DNA of 8,977 nt from SZUA-37 sp964472525 (GCA_964472525.1 CAYYLL010000066.1:1-8977); one strand, 5' to 3'; counted from the first letter of the stretch, positions 1 to 7,487 are shown. Numbers and translations: made by a program. The notes: generated by a model from the letters alone, not told the origin.

Positions 1-54
1 CTTAAAGCGGCTTAACCTCTACTTTTAACTTCGGTTATTAATGGGGGGATTACA
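1..54 (+). mobile_element. Terminal end of an IS3-family element (probable right end)
   Basis: The last bases, GGGGGGATTACA at 43-54, are the exact reverse complement of TGTAATCCCCCC at 8876-8887, where a second IS begins ahead of a transposase start. Aligned by hand, the two ends agree at about 30 of 37 positions with one gap, extending inward to about position 18. Farther in they diverge, so this is the opposite end (right end) of a similar element rather than an inverted copy of the same end. The element would therefore read in the + direction, like the one at the far edge. The outermost bases fit the 5'-TG...CA-3' ends usual for IS3 elements. All three + frames carry stops within the first 41 bases. 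One of these could end the transposase, but this cannot be decided here. Confidence 0.8.
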
Positions 55-361
55 GGATGATGAGCTCCAAAAAATTGCTACAAATCAAGAAGATATTGTT
101 TTAAAAATTGATACGCAAGGATATGAGCTTGAAGTCCTTAAAGGGGTAAAGAAAGGGTTAGAAGAAGGGCGGATAAAGATAATACTTGTCGAATTAATGA
201 CTGTGCAAAAATATGCGTCATCAGCCCTTTACAGTGATATTTTTAACTTTCTAAGTGAGTATAATTATTCTCTTTATGATACTAATCATGGTGTATATGA
301 AAATAATGGAAGGTTATCGGAATTCGATGCAATACTTATTCATAAATCAGTAGAAGTGTAG
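55..361 (+). pseudogene. FkbM-family methyltransferase, 5'-truncated by an IS
   Basis: About 102 codons of the C-terminal half of an SAM-dependent FkbM-type methyltransferase remain. The diagnostic core is KIDTQGYELEVLKG, matching the family pattern K-[IV]-D-x-[EQ]-G-x-E-x-x-[VI]-L-x-G, followed by a strand ending in ILVEL. Full family members are usually well over 200 residues and carry the SAM-binding glycine motif upstream, which is absent here. The reading frame can be opened by an ATG at 41, but that ATG lies inside the IS end, so the first five residues (MGGLQ) would be IS-encoded. No ribosome binding site is visible before it. The family typically O-methylates sugars or other small groups on surface glycans. 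The remnant is probably inactive, since the cofactor site is gone. The stop is 33 bp before the next gene. Confidence 0.75.
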
Positions 362-394
362 TTTAATTAAAATGGATAGCTATTTTTTTCGGCA

Positions 395-1441
395 ATGGCG
401 TATGGATATATTTATATGTTACGATTTTATTTGAGAAATATATTATGTTCTTTTTTTAATAGATACTCCCGAGTGAATATACGGATAACCTTAGGCCATG
501 TAATATCATCTATGTGGTTTAAGTTGTTAATATCAATAACGATAATAGGAATGTTACTTTTCTATAATCGTATAGATTTTTCTGTATTAGCATCACTTTC
601 AACAAATTGGTTTTTAATTGTTTTTGCTTTTTTATTAATGCTTCCGCCATTCTTAATTGTTTCGTATCGTTTTAAACTACTTTTATCAAGCCAAAATATT
701 AATGTTTCTTTTTTGCTCGCGTTGCGTTGGACAATGATCGGTTCATTTTTCGATCTTACAATGCCTAGTTCCAATGGAGGAGATATAGTTAAGGCTGGTT
801 ATGTTGTAAAACATATTAGACCTGGTCTTCGTATTCGTTCAGTAATGGCAGTGGCTTTTGATCGCGTAATTGGTCTGTTAGGACTTTTTATTCTTGCTTC
901 TATTGTAAATGTGTTGGGGTGGGTGTATTTAAGTGATCTGCCTGCACGACATTATCTTCTCGCAATATCTCTTATATTAGGTTTTGTGCCTATCATTTTT
1001 TTATTGATAGTTGGAAAGATACGTATTTATAAAATTCCTAAAGTAAATATCTGGTTATCTAATCGTCAATGGGGAGTACGATTAATTCAAGTCTTTGTAT
1101 CTTTTTCCTATCTGCAAGGTAAACCAATGATACTCTTTGTTGCTCTTCTTTTGTCTGTTATTAACCATCTTTTTTGGTGTACAACACTTGTACTTATTAC
1201 AAGTGCTTTAGGAGATAATATTTCGTTATTGAAGGGGTTTGTGGTTTTCCCTCTAGCTATCTCTGGAGGGGTTGTTGGTATTGCCGGTGGTTTTGGTGGA
1301 GGGACTGTGATTTTTGATTTATTATTTACCAAGCTTTTATTGATTCAAAATGGTGCTTTGATTGGTTTAGTGTTTCAGACACTAGGTTTATTATCAAGAC
1401 TATTTGGACTGCCTTTTTACCTGTCCAAAAAAGCATACTAG
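395..1441 (+). CDS. Flippase-fold membrane protein (LPG synthase TM / UPF0104-like)
   Basis: This is a polytopic inner-membrane protein of 348 residues with about eight hydrophobic segments. It matches the lysylphosphatidylglycerol synthase transmembrane (YbhN/AglD-type) family. Visible motifs are LTMPSSNGGDIVKAGYV at about residues 121-137, the family's PS..GGD..R/K signature, and FDRVIGLLGLF at about 155-165. A glycine-rich GGVVGIAGGFGGG sits at about 291-303, near the C-terminal helices. No soluble aminoacyl-transferase domain follows, so it is not a true MprF. Stand-alone members often lie in glycan clusters and are thought to act in lipid-linked sugar transfer or flipping, but their exact role is unsettled. 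The start is uncertain. ATG 395 has no good ribosome binding site, ATG 416 has a weak TGGA upstream, and ATG 512 (residue 40) would begin right at the first membrane helix and give a more typical length of about 309 residues. Confidence 0.85.
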   Translation: MAYGYIYMLRFYLRNILCSFFNRYSRVNIRITLGHVISSMWFKLLISITIIGMLLFYNRIDFSVLASLSTNWFLIVFAFLLMLPPFLIVSYRFKLLLSSQNINVSFLLALRWTMIGSFFDLTMPSSNGGDIVKAGYVVKHIRPGLRIRSVMAVAFDRVIGLLGLFILASIVNVLGWVYLSDLPARHYLLAISLILGFVPIIFLLIVGKIRIYKIPKVNIWLSNRQWGVRLIQVFVSFSYLQGKPMILFVALLLSVINHLFWCTTLVLITSALGDNISLLKGFVVFPLAISGGVVGIAGGFGGGTVIFDLLFTKLLLIQNGALIGLVFQTLGLLSRLFGLPFYLSKKAY

Positions 1442-1532
1442 AGATTAATATTTTGGAATGAATGAAAAGATTTAACTTGAAATAAAATTGTATATTAGGT
1501 GTTGAGAGTATATCTGACCAAATGGATGTAAA

Positions 1533-2219
1533 TTGAAAATATCTTTATGTTTGATAGTGTTTAATGAGCTTAAAGGCTGTCAAATCGATGTGCCTAATTT
1601 AGCTCTCGATGAGTTCGATGAGATTTTTGCTGTGGATGGTGGTAGTACGGATGGGACTGTTGATTACCTTGAAAATAAAGGTATTCCAGTTTATCGTCAG
1701 CCTAAACGTGGTTTGAATGCAGCTTATGTTCATGCAAATGACATCGCCACAGGTGATGCGGTTGTTATATTTTTTCCTAAGGGAGTGATACCTCCCGGTG
1801 ATCTACTCAAGTTTCGTTACTATTTCGAAAGTGGTTATGATCTAATTATCGCAAGTAGACAAATTTCAGGTTCTGTTAATGAAGAGGACCAATATTATTG
1901 GCGGCCAAGAAAATGGGCTGTCCTAGCTTTTGCGATGGCAGCCTCTCTTGTTTGGCGACGTGAAGGCACGTGGATACGTGATGTGTTACATGGCATTAAG
2001 GGTTTTAAGCGCTCAGCCTTCTATAATATGAATATATTGGATACGGGGTTGTCGATTGATATTGAGATGGTAATACGTGCATATAAATTACAACTTTCCC
2101 GAGTTGAATTTCCTACAACAGAGGCTCCACGTAGTTACGGGGAAACTCATTTTAAATTTTGGCCGACAGGAAAGCGGCTTCTTGGTTACCTTTGGTTTGA
2201 ATTCTGTCGGAAAGATTAA
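1533..2219 (+). CDS. Family 2 glycosyltransferase, DPM1-like, without a DxD motif
   Basis: This 228-residue soluble GT-A-fold protein starts KISLCLIVFNE and has the nucleotide-sugar motif VDGGSTDGT at about 34-42. It continues through a GD pair at 74-75 and then IRDVLHGIKGFKR at about 148-160. It ends with APRSYGETHFKFWPTGKR at about 198-214, which resembles the R..GES region of polyprenyl-phosphate mannosyl/glucosyltransferases (DPM1 type). Such enzymes move a sugar from a nucleotide donor to polyprenyl phosphate on the cytoplasmic face. The metal-binding DxD expected after GDxxxxx is replaced by FFPKG at about 80-84. No C-terminal membrane helices are present. The start is TTG at 1533: the nearby ATG at 1522 runs into a stop in another frame, and TGGATG upstream offers only a weak ribosome binding site. 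It ends 19 bp before the flavoprotein gene, so the two are probably co-transcribed. Confidence 0.85.
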   Translation: MKISLCLIVFNELKGCQIDVPNLALDEFDEIFAVDGGSTDGTVDYLENKGIPVYRQPKRGLNAAYVHANDIATGDAVVIFFPKGVIPPGDLLKFRYYFESGYDLIIASRQISGSVNEEDQYYWRPRKWAVLAFAMAASLVWRREGTWIRDVLHGIKGFKRSAFYNMNILDTGLSIDIEMVIRAYKLQLSRVEFPTTEAPRSYGETHFKFWPTGKRLLGYLWFEFCRKD

Positions 2220-2238
2220 GTTTATTAATTAAAATATT

Positions 2239-3438
2239 ATGAAGTTAAAATATATAATTTTAGGGGGGGGGCCTAGTGGTTTGGCCTTGGCACATTCACT
2301 TCTTGATTCAGGATTAAGAAATGATGAGATTTTAGTTCTTGAAAAAAATAATATTGCGGGAGGTCTCTGCCGTTCAGAAATTGTGGACTCAGCGCCACTT
2401 GATATTGGTGGAGGACATTTTTTAGATGTAAAACATCAAGAGGTTCTAGATTTTATATTTCGTTTTATGCCTCGTGATGAATGGAATATTTTTAACCGTA
2501 TTTCAAAGATTCTTATTCGCGGTATAGAAGTGGATCATCCCTTTGAGGCAAATCTTTGGCAATTCCCGAGTGATGTGCAGGTAGAGTATCTAGAATCAAT
2601 TGCACAGGCAGGCTCGGTATGTGGCGATGTGATGCCGGAATCCTTTGATGATTGGATTAAGTGGAAATTAGGTAAGCGTATAGCAGAAGAGTACATGCTG
2701 CCTTATAATCGGAAAATTTGGTCAACGGACTTAGGTACGTTAGGTACATATTGGCTTCATAAACTTCCTAGTGTGTCTTTTCGCGAAACACTTGCAAGTT
2801 GTCTGGAAGGTAAGGCGACAGGTAGTTTGCCTGCTCATGGAACCTTTTTATACCCAAAAAAATTTGGTTATGGTGAAGTTTGGCATAGAATGGGCGAAGC
2901 GTTAGGTGATTCACTTGTGACAAACTGTACAGTAGAGTTTGTTGATTTAGATACAATGACGATTAATAATTGTTGGCAAGCAGAGAATATTGTTTCAACA
3001 ATTCCATGGACATTGTGGTTAGATTTTTGCAAATTACCTGAAGAGATAATGAATGCAATTGCTAGCTTAAAAAAATCTTCTATTGACGTTGATTATTACC
3101 CTGAGACATTGGATAGTTCCGCACATTGGATTTATGAACCTGATGAATTGATTGACTATCATCGTCTGTTACTTCGGTCAAACTTCGTGCCAGGAGCGAG
3201 GGGATACTGGTCAGAAACAAATTCTAAGAGGTCGAACCAGCATGGACATGCTTATTTCCATAATGAATATGCATACCCGCTTAACTCAATTGATAAACCA
3301 AATATTATAAAAAATATCTTGTTGTGGGGAAGGCAAAATAAAATTATTGGTTTAGGGCGCTGGGGTAAGTGGGAACATATGAATTCTGATGTTGCAGTAT
3401 TAGATGCAATAAGAATGGCAAGTCAATTACGAACTTAA
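2239..3438 (+). CDS. UDP-galactopyranose-mutase-like FAD oxidoreductase
   Basis: This 399-residue flavoprotein has an N-terminal Rossmann dinucleotide fold: IILGGGPSGLA at about 6-16, an acidic residue E35 ending the second strand, then GGLCRS at 41-46. DIGGGHFLDV at 55-64 and PYNRKIWSTDL at 155-165 recall the GGH and NRK motifs of UDP-galactopyranose mutases. YPKKFGYGEVW (205-215), YAYP (344-347) and the C-terminal GRWGKWEHMNSDVAV (373-387) recall that family's later FAD-contact motifs. It is divergent from Glf: the C-terminal motif has WEHMNSD rather than the RYxNMD type. It could be a mutase acting on another nucleotide sugar, or a related amine-oxidase-like enzyme, so no gene symbol is given. 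A run of nine Gs at 2263-2271 encodes the first three glycines of the FAD loop. No clear ribosome binding site precedes the ATG. The gene follows the GT2 gene by 19 bp. Confidence 0.8.
   Translation: MKLKYIILGGGPSGLALAHSLLDSGLRNDEILVLEKNNIAGGLCRSEIVDSAPLDIGGGHFLDVKHQEVLDFIFRFMPRDEWNIFNRISKILIRGIEVDHPFEANLWQFPSDVQVEYLESIAQAGSVCGDVMPESFDDWIKWKLGKRIAEEYMLPYNRKIWSTDLGTLGTYWLHKLPSVSFRETLASCLEGKATGSLPAHGTFLYPKKFGYGEVWHRMGEALGDSLVTNCTVEFVDLDTMTINNCWQAENIVSTIPWTLWLDFCKLPEEIMNAIASLKKSSIDVDYYPETLDSSAHWIYEPDELIDYHRLLLRSNFVPGARGYWSETNSKRSNQHGHAYFHNEYAYPLNSIDKPNIIKNILLWGRQNKIIGLGRWGKWEHMNSDVAVLDAIRMASQLRT
2263..2271 (+). repeat. Nine-G homopolymer inside the FAD-binding loop
   Basis: Nine consecutive Gs form codons 9-11 of the flavoprotein gene (three GGG glycines). 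This is striking in an AT-rich region where glycine is otherwise often GGT or GGA. Adding one G would place TAG immediately after a GCC codon. Losing one G would lead to a TAA about 15 codons farther on. Either slip therefore abolishes the protein, as expected of a phase-variation tract, although phase switching itself is not shown by one sequence. Confidence 0.85.
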
Positions 3439-3585
3439 GTTAGCTGATGATTGAATTAAATAACAAGCAGCATATAAAGACATTATAATTATCAATAAAA
3501 ATTATAAGTAATAAGGTTATTTAAAGTAATAAATTTGCGTGTAATTATAAAATAGTGCAAAAATTTTTTCTATATGGTAAAGGTC

Positions 3586-3606
3586 AACTCTATAATGTAT
3601 AGAGTT
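3586..3606. promoter_or_regulatory. Perfect palindrome with an embedded TATAAT; possible promoter/operator
   Basis: AACTCTATA and TATAGAGTT form a perfect 9-bp inverted repeat around ATG, in the 206-bp gap between the flavoprotein and DUF2079 genes. The left arm and loop contain TATAAT at 3591-3596, identical to the sigma-70 -10 consensus. No good -35 is present: at normal spacing the sequence is T-rich, near TTTTTC/TTCTAT. There is no T-run directly after the right arm, so a Rho-independent terminator is unlikely. The gap is the widest in the gene block, and a promoter here could start a second transcription unit (DUF2079 through polymerase). An AT-rich palindrome can also arise by chance in such DNA. 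Confidence 0.35.
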
Positions 3607-3653
3607 TATATAATTAAAAATAAAGATAGTATTAATATTAAGGTATGCTGTTT

Positions 3654-5468
3654 ATGAGAATATCAGATGGTTATAATTATTTTGTTAAAAATGAGCCTGT
3701 TTTTGGGCTCTTCGTATTCTTAAATATACTTTTTATCTCTGTTACTTTATATGGGGGGTACAATGAAAGGACATCAGTAATGGTTGGGATTATTTCTATT
3801 GCTGGAGTGCTGTTAAGTAAATATCTTAATGTTGGCGCTGGGGTTAGAGAATCCATTACTATTTTTGTAGAAAAATATGCAATAAAATTACTAATTATCT
3901 GGATGGTAATATATTTAACTTGGTCTGGGCTTGTATTGTTTTCTAATCCATATCGATACGAAATAAACCAAGGTGATGCTAGTTTAGTAACTCAGACATT
4001 ATGGAACTTATTGCATGGTTTTCGGCCAGAAAATTCGTTATATACTCTAAATGGGCCAGTAATGCTTGGTGAGGATCCTCGGATTCCTCCAGCATATGGT
4101 TATATTTCAGTTTTCAATTTAACGCAGCATTGGTTGCCTTTGACATTACTGACCCCCTTATATGCAATTTTTCCTTATCCACCAATGCATGTATTTGCAC
4201 TTCAGATTTGTATTATTTTTATTGGTTTACCGGGAATGTATTGGGCTGTTCGTAAGGCTGGAGGTACTACTGTTTTTGCTTTATTTATGGCTATAGGCTA
4301 TTCAGTACTCCCGCATGTTGGCACAGAATTATTTTTTAAGGCATATATGGGGTTTATGGGATTAGCCATTTTACCATGGTTATTTGGTGCTATTCTTGCT
4401 CGCAACTGGAAACTTGTATATTTGTTTGCACTACTTACCTCGCTAACTTCATTTCCACTCACACAATTTGTTATTATCACTGGCTTAACTATTTTAATAT
4501 TTTATAGAGCGATTGTACCGGGTATAGTCGTGATGACATTAGGATTGATTATTATGAAGGTTGATCAGTCAATAATTACATCGATATACAGTTCATATGT
4601 TGAGTCAGCCAACGAAATTCCGTCAATGTTTAAACATTACGTTCTTGATAAAACAATAGGATCGTTTCGTGGGATCGTTACATTCAATATTTGGTATATA
4701 CTCTCGTTATTACAAAGTGTGGCATTTTTGCCAATTTTAGCTTTGCGTCAAAATGGGCGATGGAATATGTCGATTATTGCTTTTTTCTTTATGCTGGGCC
4801 TTGTTTTTGTTGCTACATTGTTTCGTCAGTATGGGTGGGAATTTCAAAGAAATTCATTTTTTATTGTGCCAGTTTATATAATGGCGGCAATGTCTTATCT
4901 TACTCTGAAACAGCAAGAACTCAATCAAGAGAAAAAGTCAGAGAAAGTTAAAAATGTACCATCCATTCTATTAATGTTTGGATTGATAGCTACAATATTT
5001 TCTGGAAATCCAAATAATTATCCATCAGCAATAGCAAGTCATTTCCCTTGGGGTAAAGGTGTTCAAATTACGGCTGATGCAGAAACTAAAAAATGGAAAA
5101 ATACTATTGAGAAGTTTAATGAAATTGTTCCAGAGGATGCATCTATTGCCTGGCGTTCGAGCCCAGAAATTCAAGCTTTACTTACTAATAGACAACACTC
5201 TTGGTGGATAGGTAAGTCACCGATTGGTGTTAAGTACTATACTTTTATTGGGCAAGCAGATTCAAAAAAAGAAGCTATCCAATGGGTGTCGCTTATTGCG
5301 AAATTTAAGGTGAATAAAAATATAAAAATAATTTATTCAGGTAACCCTGGAAAACGGTTATTAATTATGGAAAATATAAATCCTGAACCCATACCAAGAA
5401 ACGAGAGTTTGTTAGGCTGGACTTTCCTTTCCCCATCAAGAATTATTAGTCAATTGCTTAATGATTAA
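3654..5468 (+). CDS. DUF2079 membrane protein, putative GT-C glycosyltransferase
   Basis: This large polytopic inner-membrane protein has about 604 residues, with about ten or more hydrophobic segments in the first ~450 and a soluble C-terminal part of about 140. The DUF2079 hallmarks lie in the first extracytoplasmic loop. They are an acidic pair (GD at about 107-108) followed by a QTLWNLLHG stretch, and then LTQHWLPLTLLTPLYAIFPYP at about 156-176, where the family has its H/D-rich loop before a helix. These features resemble GT-C enzymes, which take sugars from polyprenyl-phosphate donors on the outer face of the membrane; no activity is established for DUF2079. The C-terminal segment beginning near PWGKGVQITADAE would be periplasmic. 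ATG 3654 is chosen because AAGG at 3640-3643 lies 10 nt upstream. The in-frame ATG at 3645 adds three residues but leaves almost no spacing. The next gene follows closely, which suggests coupling. Confidence 0.8.
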   Translation: MRISDGYNYFVKNEPVFGLFVFLNILFISVTLYGGYNERTSVMVGIISIAGVLLSKYLNVGAGVRESITIFVEKYAIKLLIIWMVIYLTWSGLVLFSNPYRYEINQGDASLVTQTLWNLLHGFRPENSLYTLNGPVMLGEDPRIPPAYGYISVFNLTQHWLPLTLLTPLYAIFPYPPMHVFALQICIIFIGLPGMYWAVRKAGGTTVFALFMAIGYSVLPHVGTELFFKAYMGFMGLAILPWLFGAILARNWKLVYLFALLTSLTSFPLTQFVIITGLTILIFYRAIVPGIVVMTLGLIIMKVDQSIITSIYSSYVESANEIPSMFKHYVLDKTIGSFRGIVTFNIWYILSLLQSVAFLPILALRQNGRWNMSIIAFFFMLGLVFVATLFRQYGWEFQRNSFFIVPVYIMAAMSYLTLKQQELNQEKKSEKVKNVPSILLMFGLIATIFSGNPNNYPSAIASHFPWGKGVQITADAETKKWKNTIEKFNEIVPEDASIAWRSSPEIQALLTNRQHSWWIGKSPIGVKYYTFIGQADSKKEAIQWVSLIAKFKVNKNIKIIYSGNPGKRLLIMENINPEPIPRNESLLGWTFLSPSRIISQLLND

Positions 5469-5513
5469 ATTTTAATAATAGTTGGGTTTTCTTTGGTGAG
5501 AAAATTAATACTG

Positions 5514-7331
5514 ATGCAAAATGAAATAAAAAATTACTGTTACCGAAGCTTTAACCCAGTTTTTTCTATTATTGCAATAGGGAATCTTGCATGGCGAATC
5601 ATTTTATCGTTATTGCGACGTATTACACCAAAGTACCGAGTGTTGATGCTACCGAAAAATATAGCAATTTTACGTAAATCGGTCTTAAAAAGAGATGTTT
5701 TATTCCCGGCAATACCTTCTGATTATTATAAAAGTTCTGGGCGACTCAAGCTTACTAATGCATGGCTGGATTATGAGGTAACCCCTGATTGGTTTACAGA
5801 ATTTGAGGATCAGGAAGTAACAAATTCTTTGCATCGATGGAATTGGTTATTATATGGACTCACAGAAGAAAATCAATTTCAACTAGTTCGTAAACAAGGA
5901 TTGTCGCTAATTCGCTCATGGTTACACCATTGCTTGAATCTTGAACACTTTAATAATGATGCATACTCAACTAGTGAGCGCATAGTAAATGCAAGTATAT
6001 TTTTACTAAATACTGGCGATAAGACTGTGCCAAAAGATATTCAAGATGCATTTCAATATATGGGATTGCATCTTGCCAAAAATCTTGAGTACTATGAAGG
6101 TGAGATGACAGGTAACCATGCTTTTAATAATGCGCGTGGCTTGTATTATGCGGGCATTGTTTCTGGATTACCTTATGCTGTAGAACTCGCCTTTGAGATT
6201 TTTAAAGAGAGATTACCAAAATTGGTAACAGATGATGGGTTTCTGCGTGAGGGATCTAGTCATTATCATTTTTTATTTACACGTTGGATACTTGAAGTTC
6301 AATGGATTTCATCACTCAGAAAAAATAAAGAAATTGAAAAATTTATTAACTTCTATGCAAGAAAACTAGTCAAGCAGTGTTGGTTTTTTCTGGTTAAAAA
6401 TAAGAAGACAGGGAAGTGGTGTATCCCTTTTATTGGTGATATTTCCCCTGATTTTCCTCCAGGCTGGCTGTTGAGTGTTCCATGGTCTTTACTTGCACTA
6501 GATGTATTTAAACCTGTTGTACTTCCACGCTGCGAAGATAATAAAGGATGGGCTTCTTTGTTTGGTATGGATGTTGGTTGTAATGAGCCTTTAAGTGTCG
6601 GAAATGAATCGTATCCAGATAGTTATTGGCATCGTATTGAATATAATGAGTTTACGTTTTTTACACATGCAGAGAGTGTGAGCGGTAAACTACAGTCTAG
6701 TCATAGGCATTTAGATTTGGGAGGTTTTGTTCTTTATTACGCTGGACAGCCTATTTTTATCGATTGTGGACGTTCGGATTATACTCATTCAAAAATTAGT
6801 GACTATGGATATTCTGCTCATTCACACAATACTATATTTGTTAATGGATTATCACCAGAGGTGAATGGACCATCTTGGTTACAATCTGCGTATAAAAGAA
6901 TATCTATCAAAACTGAACTTTCTGAATTTAATGATTCAGTCTGTTTTATTATAAAACATAATGGTTTTAAAAGAATTTCAAATATTAAGATTGATCATGA
7001 ACGAAAATTTACATTTGGCTCAGATTTTTTTGAAATTGAAGATAAATTAATCGGTAATCAAGCCTGTCATTTACTTTTATGTTTTCATTATTTAACTGAA
7101 GTTGATGTTTTTAAATATGACACATCTGATTTAATCTTTAATAATATAGGTGCAACATTTCATGTTGATAGCAGGTTCAAACAAAGGGTTGTTAGCGGGC
7201 AGAGGATTCCACCAGTTGGTGGTTTGTTTTCACCAGAATATGGTATTATAAATCAATGCTCTACAATGAAAGTTGATGGGGTAATTAAGTTGCCAACGAC
7301 TATAAAAACTCGATTGAGTTTTAGGTTATAG
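5514..7331 (+). CDS. Heparinase II/III family protein (polysaccharide lyase-like)
   Basis: The protein has about 605 residues in two parts: an alpha-helical toroid at about 60-340 and a beta-sandwich from about 370 to the end. Motifs typical of heparinase II/III are STSERIVNAS (about 152-161), MTGNHAFNNARGLYYAG (about 198-214), GFLREGSSHYHF (about 242-253), SSHRHLDLGGFVLYYAG (about 395-411) and SAHSHNTIFVNG (about 434-445). Plausible catalytic residues by family analogy are Asn201/His202, Tyr251 and His399. Such enzymes cleave uronate-containing chains by beta-elimination. There is no classical signal peptide, but a hydrophobic stretch at about 17-34 followed by arginines could anchor it. Homologues occur in exopolysaccharide clusters, where they are thought to trim or release polymer. 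The start is uncertain: TTG 5493 and GTG 5496 are in frame, while ATG 5514 has GGTGAG 13 nt upstream. It begins shortly after the DUF2079 stop at 5468. Confidence 0.85.
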   Translation: MQNEIKNYCYRSFNPVFSIIAIGNLAWRIILSLLRRITPKYRVLMLPKNIAILRKSVLKRDVLFPAIPSDYYKSSGRLKLTNAWLDYEVTPDWFTEFEDQEVTNSLHRWNWLLYGLTEENQFQLVRKQGLSLIRSWLHHCLNLEHFNNDAYSTSERIVNASIFLLNTGDKTVPKDIQDAFQYMGLHLAKNLEYYEGEMTGNHAFNNARGLYYAGIVSGLPYAVELAFEIFKERLPKLVTDDGFLREGSSHYHFLFTRWILEVQWISSLRKNKEIEKFINFYARKLVKQCWFFLVKNKKTGKWCIPFIGDISPDFPPGWLLSVPWSLLALDVFKPVVLPRCEDNKGWASLFGMDVGCNEPLSVGNESYPDSYWHRIEYNEFTFFTHAESVSGKLQSSHRHLDLGGFVLYYAGQPIFIDCGRSDYTHSKISDYGYSAHSHNTIFVNGLSPEVNGPSWLQSAYKRISIKTELSEFNDSVCFIIKHNGFKRISNIKIDHERKFTFGSDFFEIEDKLIGNQACHLLLCFHYLTEVDVFKYDTSDLIFNNIGATFHVDSRFKQRVVSGQRIPPVGGLFSPEYGIINQCSTMKVDGVIKLPTTIKTRLSFRL

Positions 7332-7395
7332 ATATTCACTATCGTTGGGTATTTATGTTCTATTCTATAGTCCGATTTATGGGGAAAAGTTATAT

Positions 7396-7461
7396 ATGCT
7401 GGGAAATAGAATTAAATACAATAAAAAATATATAAATGGTCTTAGAGGCATGTACAAATAA
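7396..7461 (+). pseudogene. Possible N-terminal remnant of an acyltransferase-3 gene
   Basis: A 21-codon ORF lies in the 156-bp gap between the heparinase-like and polymerase genes. Its GGGGAAAA at 7381-7388 is a reasonable ribosome binding site 7 nt before the ATG. The product ends KKYINGLRGMYK, and YINGLRG strongly resembles the start of membrane acyltransferase-3 proteins (Y-[IL]-[DN]-G-L-R-G/A), which acetylate surface sugars. After seven matching residues the likeness stops and the frame closes, as if an internal deletion removed the gene. The match is too short to be certain, and it may be a chance ORF. Confidence 0.3.
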
Positions 7462-7487
7462 ATAATTATAAATTCAGTAGTACAATT

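Noticed and set aside
372..434. Short ORF from ATG 372 just before the flippase-fold gene
   Set aside because: It has about 20 codons, overlaps the next gene's start in another frame and has no family resemblance.
562..774. Minus-strand ORF of 70 codons
   Set aside because: It lies wholly inside the flippase-fold gene on the opposite strand, has no recognisable motif and is rich in residues produced by antisense reading of hydrophobic codons.
1108..1332. Minus-strand ORF of 74 codons
   Set aside because: Its proline/threonine-rich product is the antisense of the glycine-rich C-terminal helices of the flippase-fold gene.
2768..2956. Minus-strand ORF of 62 codons
   Set aside because: It is contained in the well-supported flavoprotein gene and has no domain or ribosome binding site.
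3586..3606. Rho-independent terminator after the flavoprotein gene
   Set aside because: The stem is very AT-rich and no T-run follows the right arm, so regulation or chance is more likely than termination.
4298..4480. Minus-strand ORF of 60 codons
   Set aside because: It lies opposite the DUF2079 gene with no coding features of its own.
4691..4951. Plus-strand ORF of 86 codons in a second frame
   Set aside because: It overlaps the middle of the DUF2079 gene, and the cysteine/phenylalanine-rich product looks like an out-of-frame read of membrane helices.
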